From contig NZ_NOXX01000194.1 of assembly GCF_002251775.1 (NCBI RefSeq), positions 1 to 52,958 on the forward strand: DNA of 52,958 nt, written 5' to 3'. This document shows, in pieces, positions 8,662 through 16,860 of the stretch (position 1 is the first letter of the stretch; each line of letters opens with the position of its first letter). The notes below the pieces were generated by a model. The model was not told the DNA's origin and made no database searches. It saw only the letters and a list, made by a program, of their open reading frames with translations. This DNA is from Flavobacterium aurantiibacter. GTDB taxonomy: Bacteria; Bacteroidota; Bacteroidia; Flavobacteriales; Flavobacteriaceae. The translations under genes were made by a program, and so were the position numbers.

Positions 8662-9390
8662 CTACTGTATCTTGTAGTTTTTTACGTCGGCAGCTTTTCC
8701 TGGGAGTTTCAGCGAATTGTAGTGAATTTTATCTTCAACATCGAATTTGCCGTTTTTGTTAGAATCTTCTGCGGTTCTAAAATAGATGGTATTTGTTTCC
8801 TCAATAAGTTTCCAATCGATTAATTCGTGAAACGGAGCGGTGAGTTTCTCGAAATTAGAACCATCTGTATTACTGATATACAGAGCTTTAATATCTTTTT
8901 CATTTAACTGACCGTCGCGGTTGGTATCTTCATCTTCCAAAGTGTAAACCAAAAATTGTTGTTTGGTTTTATCGGCAACCGACTTTAGAAAAGTGGCCGT
9001 TTGTATGTAAACCGGTTTTTCGCTGAGCGGATAAATACTGTCTTGACCTACCTTTTGAAACTTCAAATTACTGAGCATACCCGTAATCTCAAAATCTCTG
9101 TAATTAGAAATATTGCTCGGAGCGTTAGATCCAACTTCGCCAGAATAAGTATTTGAAGATTTATAATCACTACGCAAACTCAATTTTCCGACCGGATGAA
9201 TCAAGTATTGCGTACCGGGAATGTGTACCGGTAGGTCGGCAACTTCAATAGATACGGTATCTACTTTCGGAGCTTCCGAACCTTTTTGCGTACTCGCATC
9301 GTAAATGACCTTTGGCGTCTCTTCTTCTTTTTTACAGGAAAGAACGACAGTCGCCGCTAAGGCAAACAAAAAAAATGCTCTACGTTTCAT
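8662..9390 (-). CDS. Lipoprotein with two EF-hand-like calcium loops
   Basis: The 242-aa protein has a lipoprotein signal peptide with lipobox VLSC and lipidation at Cys19, followed by a KKEEE stretch. Two 12-residue loops of EF-hand type are visible: DTNRDGQLNEKD (155-166) and DSNKNGKFDVED (209-220), both with Asp/Asn at positions 1, 3 and 5 and Gly at 6. I do not recognise the family. It is the last gene of a minus-strand unit with the TonB receptor (43-bp gap) and the M23 peptidase. A structural role of calcium, as in dockerin-like loops, is an inference. Confidence 0.85.
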   Translation of the reverse strand: MKRRAFFLFALAATVVLSCKKEEETPKVIYDASTQKGSEAPKVDTVSIEVADLPVHIPGTQYLIHPVGKLSLRSDYKSSNTYSGEVGSNAPSNISNYRDFEITGMLSNLKFQKVGQDSIYPLSEKPVYIQTATFLKSVADKTKQQFLVYTLEDEDTNRDGQLNEKDIKALYISNTDGSNFEKLTAPFHELIDWKLIEETNTIYFRTAEDSNKNGKFDVEDKIHYNSLKLPGKAADVKNYKIQ

Positions 9391-9433
9391 ACAAAGGCTT
9401 TTATCAAAAATACGAGAATATTTCGATGTCTGC

Positions 9434-11923
9434 CTATATCCGAGCTGTAAATTTCAAGTTAAAAACTCGTGTCGTCAGGTAGTTCGGAACACCAAACTGC
9501 CGACTTGTAAAAGTATCTCGAACCCAAGTATTGGTGATTGAGTTTTGGTTGTTGAATAAATTAAAAATCTCTAAACCAGCAGATAAATCTTTGAATCGCT
9601 TCAACCAATGTCCATCCGGACGATTTTGATTGCCTTCCGTAAACACATACGAAAAACCAACGTCGGCACGACGGTAATCGTTTAAGCGGTTTTGAAACAC
9701 GTATGGATCTGCATACGACGGACTTCCACCCGGCAATCCCGTGCTATATACCAAATTGATATACACTTTTACGTTGGGAATTTTTTCCATATAATCCTGA
9801 AACAGAATTCCGAACTTCAATCGTTGATCGGTCGGACGTGCAATAAATCCACGGTTATCAATATTTTCCTCTGTTTTCAAGTAGCCAAACGTAAACCAGC
9901 TTTCGGTACCGGGAACAAATTCTCCGTTCAAACGCATATCGAAACCTTTAGCATAGGCTTCAGCATTATTGTTTGCGGCATAGCGAATACGAACGTTATC
10001 AACTGTAAACGTATTCACATCCGAAATCCATTTATAAAATACTTCGGAAGTTAGTCGGAATGGTCGTTGCCACATTTTAAAGCTATAATCGTGACTGGCC
10101 ACCAAATGGATGGATTCTTGTGCTTTAACGTCGGGATTTACCTGACCGTTTGGTGCACGCATTTCGCGATAAAAAGGTGGTTGGTGGTAAAAACCTCCTG
10201 AAAGTCGAAACAACATATCGCGTTTCCAAGCGGGTTTAAAGGAAAACTGGGCACGTGGACTAACCGTTTGCTGTGTTGACGAACTAATGTTTTCTCCAGA
10301 AACGCTCCATTGGTGAAAACGTGCTCCTATATTAAACGTAACGTCGGTACTTCCCCACTTCATGCGATTACCGTATTGAAGATACCCCGAATACCGATCT
10401 ACTTGAACGAAATTGGTAGCTCGTACACTTTGAAATGGCACTAAAGGACCTTCAAAACTGGTGTACGGTTGGTCGTTGCGAATTATATCTAAATTCGGCG
10501 GGGCCATCGAAAAACCTGCGGAATCAATCACCTCGTATTCCACTAAACGATCTCGAAAATCTTCTCGTGTGTACTTAATTCCAAAGTCAAAAAGGTGCTT
10601 GTTTGTTTTGCTCTCTCTGTCGAGAATTCGATAAGTCGCTTTTGTTTCGAAGTTAACAATCAAACCATCTAAATCGTTGCGCGCATGTGTTAATTGGTTT
10701 CCGATACGTGTTACATATTCTACTTCTCCTAAGTTGTTGCTTCCGATATTTGTGTTCACGTCGCCGTAAGCGTATCCCGCCAAAATGTCGAAATACTCTT
10801 GTTCTACAGCATGATACGCCGAAGCAATGAAGCGGAAATTCAGATTTTCTGTAGGCTTGAAAATCGATTTAAAGGCGCCAAATGTAGTATTGTATTGCAC
10901 ATTTTCATTTCCTTCATAGTCGATTACAAGAGCAATCGGATCGTCGATGGTTCCGAAGTTGGTTTGCCTGAAAATTGGTTCGTTTCGGTACTGGTTTTGG
11001 GCAATATTTCCGAGAAAGCTGTGTTCCCATTTTGAAGACGGACGAAAAACAACATACGTTTGAACATCCGCAAAAGTCGGACGGAAGTTGGTTTCAGTTT
11101 CCTGGGAATTCACGAACAAACTGTTGTCGCGATACCGCACTCCTGTTAAAACCGACCATTTTTGATTCGGAGAAACAGCTTCAACCGAAGCACTTCCACC
11201 TAAAAAACTACCTTCTGCGGAAGCGCCAAATTTCGTTGGAGTACGATAGGTAATATCCAGCACCGACGACATTTTATCCCCGTATTTGCTTTGGAAACCT
11301 CCGGCGTAAAACTCAACATTTTGTACCATGTCGCTATTTGTAAACGACAAGCCTTCTTGCTGGCCAGAGCGAACCAGGAACGGTCGATACACCTCAATCT
11401 CATTCACATAAACCAAATTCTCGTCGTAACTACCACCACGTACGGAATACTGTGTGCTTAATTCGTTATTCGAGGAAACGCTACCAAACGATTTTATGAT
11501 GTTTTCGACACCGGCATTTGCACCTGGAATTTTGCGAATAACTACCGGATCAATGGCAATGGCGCCTTCGAGTCGTTTTCGAGATCTCGAATTCAGAACT
11601 ACTTCCGACAGCTGTTCTTCGTCGGATTTTAAAACCGGATTAAACTCAAAAACCTCATTGGGGCTTAACTTTACTTTTATCTGATATGGTTTTTTGGTAA
11701 TGTGCGTAAATCGGACTGTAATTTCCTGATTCGCGGGTATTTTCAACAAATAATAGCCGTTGGAATTTGAAGTTGTTTTGTCGGTGTCAGCAACAACGGT
11801 CACTCCTTCTATCGGCTCATTATTGTCATTGAGAATAATACCTTGAATGCGTGCTGTTTGTGAATAAACTTGTGCTGTAAAAAACAGTAAAAAAGCTATA
11901 GTTAATCTTTGAAAAGTTGTCAA
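9434..11923 (-). CDS. TonB-dependent outer-membrane receptor with carboxypeptidase-like domain
   Basis: The 829-aa protein has a signal peptide ending near TAQVYSQ (about residue 22), a carboxypeptidase-regulatory-like beta domain (about residues 25-105, with PIEGVTVVADTD), a plug domain (about 125-230, with YSVRGGSYDENLVYVNEIEV), and a long beta-barrel ending in FNLKFTARI with a final aromatic/hydrophobic alternation. It imports an unknown ligand using TonB energy. It is not accompanied by a SusD-like gene, so a SusCD sugar system is unlikely. It starts 10 bp after the M23 peptidase stop codon. Confidence 0.92.
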   Translation of the reverse strand: MTTFQRLTIAFLLFFTAQVYSQTARIQGIILNDNNEPIEGVTVVADTDKTTSNSNGYYLLKIPANQEITVRFTHITKKPYQIKVKLSPNEVFEFNPVLKSDEEQLSEVVLNSRSRKRLEGAIAIDPVVIRKIPGANAGVENIIKSFGSVSSNNELSTQYSVRGGSYDENLVYVNEIEVYRPFLVRSGQQEGLSFTNSDMVQNVEFYAGGFQSKYGDKMSSVLDITYRTPTKFGASAEGSFLGGSASVEAVSPNQKWSVLTGVRYRDNSLFVNSQETETNFRPTFADVQTYVVFRPSSKWEHSFLGNIAQNQYRNEPIFRQTNFGTIDDPIALVIDYEGNENVQYNTTFGAFKSIFKPTENLNFRFIASAYHAVEQEYFDILAGYAYGDVNTNIGSNNLGEVEYVTRIGNQLTHARNDLDGLIVNFETKATYRILDRESKTNKHLFDFGIKYTREDFRDRLVEYEVIDSAGFSMAPPNLDIIRNDQPYTSFEGPLVPFQSVRATNFVQVDRYSGYLQYGNRMKWGSTDVTFNIGARFHQWSVSGENISSSTQQTVSPRAQFSFKPAWKRDMLFRLSGGFYHQPPFYREMRAPNGQVNPDVKAQESIHLVASHDYSFKMWQRPFRLTSEVFYKWISDVNTFTVDNVRIRYAANNNAEAYAKGFDMRLNGEFVPGTESWFTFGYLKTEENIDNRGFIARPTDQRLKFGILFQDYMEKIPNVKVYINLVYSTGLPGGSPSYADPYVFQNRLNDYRRADVGFSYVFTEGNQNRPDGHWLKRFKDLSAGLEIFNLFNNQNSITNTWVRDTFTSRQFGVPNYLTTRVFNLKFTARI

Positions 11924-11933
11924 TGGTACCCGT

Positions 11934-13634
11934 TTAATTTATTTTCCTATGGAAGAATGTTTCAAATATAGCAGAATTTCCGAGCTCATCGGTAACAATT
12001 ACGCGCAAGTCGTTCTTACCGTCAACTAATTGAGAGTCGTCAATGAAGTAAGTCAGCGACTTGTCTTTGGGTTCATATTCAAACAAGACCCACTTTCCAT
12101 TGATATATCCTTCGTATTTTGAAATTCCGCTTCCGTTATCTGAAACGATAAAAATTATGGTTTGTTGTTTAGAAATCCATTTTCCTTCTTTGATGTTGAA
12201 CGCTTTTATGTTTGGAGCGGTGGTATCCAAACCAATGCGGAACTGTCCTAAATTTCGCGTGTAAGCAATTAACTTATTGTTTTGCTTTTTGGTGGGAATG
12301 AATTTTAAGCGATTCCCGTCGACAGAACCAATAAAACTTTTTTCAAAAATTTCGGGAGTCAAATGATCGGCTTCGTATGAAATGGTAACGTTTTGATGTG
12401 CCGGAACGTCATCTGCTGCAAATTCAAGTTCGTCATCTGTAGCTTTAAAGAGTATTGGAAAGTTGGCGTAGAATGTGAGTGGTTTTACCGAAACTGTAAA
12501 TCTACCTTCTTCATACAAATTTTCGATGTCGTATTTTAGGATTGGAAGCTCGGTCTTTGGCTTTGCTGTTGCTATCACTTCTTTAGGATCGTAGGTAATC
12601 GGAATATCTACTGCCGTTTTATTTCCTGCGTAATCGGCAACTTCGATGCGATAGGTGGCAGCAAGATTTGTCTGTACATCAACTATTCCAGCCTGAATAT
12701 CGGTTTGAAGATTGCGCAAAGGATACGGCAGATTCATAAACAATCTTTGATAACGCACACCTGTTTTTTTGAGTCGCGAATAATCGATGTACGCGTTAAT
12801 GTATCTCACTTCATCGAAAGAGAACTTATCAGCGGTAAACATAAAGTTCCGATTGCCGTTTACACACGTTTCAATGGTGTAGGGACCGTTTTTACCGTAA
12901 GCGTAGTCGAAAGCATCGGTAGCCGAGATTGAAAAACCAATTTTTCCTTTCGCTTTTATGGGATCGGCGATGTAATTTCCGTTTTCTTGCAAACTCAAAT
13001 TCACGCTAATCGCCTCGCGTGTTCCATTAACACAAGCGTTTTCACTCACGGGATGCACCAAAATACTTGAAATAGCCGGACGCTTGGTATCGGCTATAAG
13101 TTTATCAAATCCGAAAAAAAGTGGATTCACGCTCAATTCGGAAACCGTTTCACGAATTTCGAAATGCAAATGCGGACCCGACGAACTTCCCGAATTACCC
13201 GAAAAAGCAATTTGCTGGCCTCGCGTAACGGGCAATTCATTAGGTTTTGGGAATAACTCAATTTCAAATAATTGCGCTTGATACTGCGCTTGTTTCACAT
13301 AGGCGGCAATAGCAGAGTCGAACTTTTGAAGATGTGCGTAAACCGTAGTATATCCGTTGGGATGATCAACGTAAATGGTTTTGCCGTTTCCAGTCGTAGA
13401 AACTTTTATTCGCGACACGTATCCTTCCGCGCAAGCGTAAATGGGCAAACCTTCCTTTTGCTGTGTTCGAAAATCGATTCCGGTATGAAAATGATTGTTT
13501 CGAAGTTCGCCGAAAGAACCCGAAAGTTGAAGAGGAATTCCGAGTGGCGATTGGAAATAATCCTTTGGATATGCGGATTGTGCAACTATTTGCAAAGAAA
13601 AAAAGAGGCAGAAAAGTGCTAATAATTTATTCAT
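11934..13634 (-). CDS. M23 family metallopeptidase (LytM-like)
   Basis: This 566-aa secreted protein has a signal peptide at residues 1-19 (ending IVAQ). The zinc peptidase domain follows at about residues 30-165 with ligands His50 and Asp54 (HTGID) and the HLH motif at 155-157 (SGPHLHFE). It should cleave peptidoglycan cross-links or, if inactive, regulate other hydrolases; the ligands are complete, so activity is likely. The remaining 400 residues are beta-rich, with Ig-like segments near the C-terminus. I took the ATG at 13632-13634 because it gives a clean signal peptide; an ATG nine codons earlier would not. Confidence 0.9.
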   Translation of the reverse strand: MNKLLALFCLFFSLQIVAQSAYPKDYFQSPLGIPLQLSGSFGELRNNHFHTGIDFRTQQKEGLPIYACAEGYVSRIKVSTTGNGKTIYVDHPNGYTTVYAHLQKFDSAIAAYVKQAQYQAQLFEIELFPKPNELPVTRGQQIAFSGNSGSSSGPHLHFEIRETVSELSVNPLFFGFDKLIADTKRPAISSILVHPVSENACVNGTREAISVNLSLQENGNYIADPIKAKGKIGFSISATDAFDYAYGKNGPYTIETCVNGNRNFMFTADKFSFDEVRYINAYIDYSRLKKTGVRYQRLFMNLPYPLRNLQTDIQAGIVDVQTNLAATYRIEVADYAGNKTAVDIPITYDPKEVIATAKPKTELPILKYDIENLYEEGRFTVSVKPLTFYANFPILFKATDDELEFAADDVPAHQNVTISYEADHLTPEIFEKSFIGSVDGNRLKFIPTKKQNNKLIAYTRNLGQFRIGLDTTAPNIKAFNIKEGKWISKQQTIIFIVSDNGSGISKYEGYINGKWVLFEYEPKDKSLTYFIDDSQLVDGKNDLRVIVTDELGNSAIFETFFHRKIN

Positions 13635-13727
13635 AACTGGCGTATAGGTACAAAGTTGCATAAACAGATTGAATTGCTGTTACGGAAAAACCGTAAAAAT
13701 AACGTTATTCAAAAGTCAACAAATATA

Positions 13728-13757
13728 TTGCCACAACGAAAACTAATTTTAACTTTG
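13728..13757 (+). promoter_or_regulatory. Promoter of the coiled-coil / zapA unit
   Basis: TTG (13728-13730), a 19-bp spacer and TAACTTTG (13750-13757) match the Bacteroidota housekeeping promoter pattern very well. The first ATG is at 13784, which gives a leader of about 20 nt. Confidence 0.7.
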
Positions 13758-13783
13758 TGAAATAAGTAAGGAACGGAGCATTT

Positions 13784-14074
13784 ATGAGTGAAATAGCTGC
13801 CATAGTAACGACGCTTGAGAATCGGATGAACGCGTTATTGGCTCGTTTGCAGCAGGTTGAGCTACATAACAGTCAGTTAACAACGGCGTTAACCGACTCA
13901 AAAGCACGAGAAGAGCAGTTAAATTTGAAGATTCAAGAACTTGCACAGGCGCTAGAAGCTCAGAAAATGGCCAATTCTTTACTTGGCAGTGACGAATATA
14001 AAAGAGATACGAAGCTTAAAATAAATTCATTAATTCGAGAAATTGACTATTGCATAGCGCAATTAGCAGACTAG
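13784..14074 (+). CDS. Small coiled-coil protein upstream of zapA
   Basis: The 96-aa protein is predicted to be almost wholly alpha-helical, with heptad-like Leu/Ile/Val spacing from about residue 5 to 65 (LENRMNALLARLQQVELHNSQ) and a basic C-terminal segment. I do not recognise a named family. Its stop codon is immediately followed by the zapA ATG with no gap, so the two are co-translated. By position and coiled-coil form it may be a ZapB-like partner of the division ring, but that is inference only. Confidence 0.85.
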   Translation: MSEIAAIVTTLENRMNALLARLQQVELHNSQLTTALTDSKAREEQLNLKIQELAQALEAQKMANSLLGSDEYKRDTKLKINSLIREIDYCIAQLAD

Positions 14075-14368
14075 ATGGACGACAAATTAAAGATCAAAAT
14101 ATCAATTGCAGACCGAGTTTATCCGCTCACTGTAGATTTTTCGCAAGAGGAAGCGTTGCGACTTGCCTCGAAGAAAATTGATGCCATGATCAAGCAATTT
14201 GAAGAAAACTATGCCGTTAGAGACAAGCAAGATGTTTTGGCCATGTGCGCCTTACAATTTGCCTCTCAGTTGGAGCAACAGCAAATCGATAAGCAAAACA
14301 TCGATGTACAAACGCTCGAAAAACTCAAGAATATGAATGCTATTTTAGGACAAGTGCTCGAAAAATAA
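14075..14368 (+). CDS. zapA: Cell division protein ZapA
   Basis: The 97-aa protein matches ZapA in length and plan. It has a short beta/alpha N-terminal head (KIKISIADRVYPLTVD), the conserved EEALRLASKKIDAMI helix and a C-terminal coiled coil. ZapA binds FtsZ and promotes protofilament bundling at the division site. Downstream comes a structured RNA and then rny, an arrangement that recalls the zapA-ssrS neighbourhood of other bacteria. Confidence 0.88.
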   Translation: MDDKLKIKISIADRVYPLTVDFSQEEALRLASKKIDAMIKQFEENYAVRDKQDVLAMCALQFASQLEQQQIDKQNIDVQTLEKLKNMNAILGQVLEK

Positions 14369-14390
14369 CGTTCTTAACATACATCGATAC

Positions 14391-14552
14391 TGCCTGCATT
14401 AATTCATTATTGGTAAACTCAACACTAACAATTTAGAATGAGCAAATCGGTATTACTACAGCATGCTGCCTTTGTCGCAGATCCTGGAACAATACGCTAG
14501 CTCAAAACTTGTCTTTACGAGTTTATTCACAGATTAATGCAGGCTTTTTTTT
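14391..14552 (+). ncRNA. ssrS: Probable 6S RNA between zapA and rny
   Basis: This RNA-like segment is closed by a perfect 12-bp long-range stem, GCCTGCATTAAT (14392-14403) with ATTAATGCAGGC (14533-14544), followed at once by eight T (14545-14552). Inside it are TAAACTC (14414-14420) with GAGTTTA (14519-14525), TGAGC (14439-14443) with GCTCA (14500-14504), GTATT (14450-14454) with AATAC (14491-14495), and an apical hairpin CTGC (14466-14469) with GCAG (14477-14480). The result is one long rod with internal loops, about 155 nt, the overall form of 6S RNA, which binds RNA polymerase by mimicking open promoter DNA. Position after zapA agrees. The 5' end is approximate and the identification is by shape and place only. 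Confidence 0.72.
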
Positions 14553-14568
14553 AAACTTAACCCAAAAT

Positions 14569-16128
14569 ATGAACACAATTGCAATTATTGCAGCGATTAT
14601 CGGAATTGTAGGCGGATTTCTAATCGCTAAATTCTTGGAAAAGAAAAACGTCTCAAACCTGATAAAGAACGCAAAAAAGGAAGCCGCATCGATCTTAAAA
14701 GATGCAGCCTTAGAAGCTGAAAACATAAAGAAAGATAAGATTCTTCAAGCGAAAGAGAAGTTTCTTGAAATGAAAGCCGAACACGAGCAAGTAATCTTAT
14801 CGCGCGATAAGAAGGTTGCCGAAGTAGAAAAACGCATTCGCGACAAAGAATCGCAAGTTTCAGGTGAACTCGCTAAGGCCAAGAAAATTAACGACGATTA
14901 TGAGGCTAAAACCAAAGAATTGTCGGCTAAAATCGAAGTACTCGAACGTAAACAACAAGAAGTTGATCGCATGCACAAGAGTCAGTTAGAGCAACTTGAA
15001 GTGATTTCTGGATTGTCAACCGAGGAAGCTAAAAATCAGCTTATCGAAGGATTGAAAGCAGAAGCGCGATCTAACGCTATGGCATACATTCAGGAAACGG
15101 TTGAAGAAGCGAAACTTACCGCACATCAAGAAGCGAAAAAGATTATCATCAATACCATTCAACGTGTGGGAACTGAAGAAGCCGTTGAAAACTGCGTTTC
15201 GGTATTCAACATTGAATCGGATGATGTTAAAGGTCGAATTATCGGTCGAGAAGGTAGAAACATCCGTGCGATCGAAGCCGCTACAGGTGTTGAAATTATT
15301 GTTGACGACACGCCGGAAGCTATTATTTTATCGTGTTTCGACCCCGTACGTCGGGAAATTGCACGACTTGCTTTGCACAAATTAGTTACCGACGGACGTA
15401 TTCACCCGGCTCGTATCGAAGAAGTAGTTGCTAAAACAACCAAACAAATCGAGGAAGAAATTGTTGAAGTGGGTAAACGTACCGTTATTGATTTGGGAAT
15501 TCACGGTTTACATCCAGAGCTGATTAAGGTGGTTGGACGTATGAAATACCGCTCGTCGTACGGACAAAACTTACTGCAACACAGTCGAGAAGTATCGAAG
15601 TTGTGTGGTTTGATGGCTGCCGAATTAGGACTTAACGTAAAACTTGCTAAACGCGCCGGATTACTCCACGATATTGGTAAAGTTCCAGAAACAGAAAGCG
15701 ATTTACCACATGCCTTATTGGGTATGCAGTGGGCCGAGAAATACGGCGAAAAAGATGAAGTTTGTAATGCTATTGGTGCGCACCACGACGAAATTGAAAT
15801 GAAATCGCTGCTGTCGCCCATTGTTCAAGTTTGCGATGCTATTTCAGGTGCACGACCAGGTGCACGCCGCCAAGTGCTCGATTCGTACATTCAGCGTTTG
15901 AAAGACTTAGAAGACATTGCTTACGGCTTTAACGGTGTGAAAAATGCGTATGCAATTCAAGCGGGTCGCGAATTGCGTGTAATCGTTGAAAGTGAAAAAG
16001 TTAGCGATGATCACGCTGCGAGTTTAAGTTTTGATATTTCGCAAAAAATTCAAACGGAAATGACGTATCCGGGTCAGGTAAAAATTACGGTTATTCGTGA
16101 AACACGTGCGGTAAATATCGCGAAGTAG
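14569..16128 (+). CDS. rny: Ribonuclease Y
   Basis: The 519-aa membrane-bound endoribonuclease starts mRNA decay. An N-terminal membrane helix (about residues 4-21) is followed by a long charged coiled coil to about residue 170. A KH domain comes next with [10 protein letters not shown] (222-231), then an HD domain with the metal-binding HD pair (367-368 in LLHDIGK) and a C-terminal domain. I chose the ATG at 14569: an in-frame start at 14509 would place coding sequence inside the structured RNA and its terminator and add 20 residues before the membrane helix. A strong terminator follows. Confidence 0.95.
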   Translation: MNTIAIIAAIIGIVGGFLIAKFLEKKNVSNLIKNAKKEAASILKDAALEAENIKKDKILQAKEKFLEMKAEHEQVILSRDKKVAEVEKRIRDKESQVSGELAKAKKINDDYEAKTKELSAKIEVLERKQQEVDRMHKSQLEQLEVISGLSTEEAKNQLIEGLKAEARSNAMAYIQETVEEAKLTAHQEAKKIIINTIQRVGTEEAVENCVSVFNIESDDVKGRIIGREGRNIRAIEAATGVEIIVDDTPEAIILSCFDPVRREIARLALHKLVTDGRIHPARIEEVVAKTTKQIEEEIVEVGKRTVIDLGIHGLHPELIKVVGRMKYRSSYGQNLLQHSREVSKLCGLMAAELGLNVKLAKRAGLLHDIGKVPETESDLPHALLGMQWAEKYGEKDEVCNAIGAHHDEIEMKSLLSPIVQVCDAISGARPGARRQVLDSYIQRLKDLEDIAYGFNGVKNAYAIQAGRELRVIVESEKVSDDHAASLSFDISQKIQTEMTYPGQVKITVIRETRAVNIAK

Positions 16129-16151
16129 CGAAAAGAACTGTTCAATAAGGT

Positions 16152-16190
16152 AACGAGATTTCGACTTTGGTTGGCATCTCGTTTTTTTTT
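16152..16190 (+). terminator. Rho-independent terminator of rny
   Basis: AACGAGAT (16152-16159) pairs perfectly with ATCTCGTT (16176-16183), and nine T follow (16182-16190). It lies 23 bp after the rny stop codon. Confidence 0.9.
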
Positions 16191-16236
16191 ACTTGTATTT
16201 AAGGAGAAAACGATTTTCGAACACGGATTTCGCAGC

Positions 16237-16357
16237 AGCGATAGGAGCGGCATCCTGCTGCGAGCGGCGTTTGCCGAGCAGCAGATACAGCGGATAGCGC
16301 GGTGCCGGCTGGAACTCAAACGCTGATGAAAACGAATTTTGCCGGCAGCTGCCCAAA
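16237..16357 (+). repeat. Dispersed structured intergenic repeat, copy B
   Basis: This lies in the 497-bp gene-free stretch between rny and the small gene at 16626. The core GATACAGCGGAT (16284-16295) is also in the copy at 42620-42745, and GCTGCCCAAATAAAA (16348-16362) recurs exactly at the window's right edge. Stems: TGCTGC (16256-16261) with GCAGCA (16278-16283), and GCCGGC (16304-16309) with GCCGGC (16341-16346). The architecture is the same as copy A: AGCGG(A/C)ATC, stem, conserved box, second stem, CCCAAA. Confidence 0.7.
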
Positions 16358-16426
16358 TAAAAACGCTACCTACAATTGTAAAATTTCCTGCTTTGAAGTA
16401 GAATTCTATAAAGATTTGCTCCTTTT

Positions 16427-16590
16427 TTTGGGCGGCATTTCGCGCTTTTCACTACAAGTACACAGCAAAATTCGCACATCCCTACGGCATTTTTGCGCTT
16501 CCGTTGGTCGCACAAAACTTCCAAGGGCTCTTGCTCATTTGCTTTGCGTGCTTTCCGTTTCAATCGCGGCCGCGGGCAATCGTTTCCAAT
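16427..16590 (-). repeat. Dispersed structured intergenic repeat, copy E (degenerate, inverted)
   Basis: On the minus strand this ends in GCCCAAA (complement of 16427-16433) and begins near GGAAACGATTG, followed by a GC-rich palindrome (CGCGGCCGCG, 16565-16574) and AACGGAAAGC, which recalls the box order of the other copies. It faces copy B with the right ends about 70 bp apart. Similarity is weak and rests on the ends and the order of parts. The rest of the stretch up to 16625 holds nothing else I can support; open frames here are short and look accidental. Confidence 0.45.
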
Positions 16591-16625
16591 GAAAATGTGT
16601 TCGCCGAAATAACTACTTTTGAACC

Positions 16626-16859
16626 ATGGAAAAAGTGAAGCTCATTTGGGATTTTCGCGGCGCAGCAGCAGCGCAAACCGCGGTACATCACGCCAAACAT
16701 TTAACGGAATTTGCCGCCGCCGAGCACGCAAAATTCTACGAGATTGGCTCAGAAAACGTTTCGGAATTTCATTCGCTAGCCTTTGTAATCGTGCAGCGCG
16801 ATGAAATTTTAAAATACCGAGATATTCTAAAACCGCATCGCGCTGTATTGGCTGATTAA
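16626..16859 (+). CDS. Small conserved hypothetical protein
   Basis: The 77-aa protein begins MEKVKLIWDFRG and ends near LKPHRAVLAD, with two His-containing helices (HHAKHL, EHAKFY). The sequence pattern (WDFRG start, H-rich middle, KPHR end) is one I associate with small uncharacterised proteins of the Flavobacteriia, but I know no function. It ends 1 bp before the stop codon of the convergent recQ gene. It has a typical protein composition and no signal peptide or membrane segment. Confidence 0.75.
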   Translation: MEKVKLIWDFRGAAAAQTAVHHAKHLTEFAAAEHAKFYEIGSENVSEFHSLAFVIVQRDEILKYRDILKPHRAVLAD

Positions 16860-16860
16860 C

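Noticed and set aside
16302-16592. Open frames on both strands between rny and the small gene
   Set aside because: They overlap repeat copies B and E, have an unlike-protein composition (Cys- and Arg-rich) and no start context; they look accidental.
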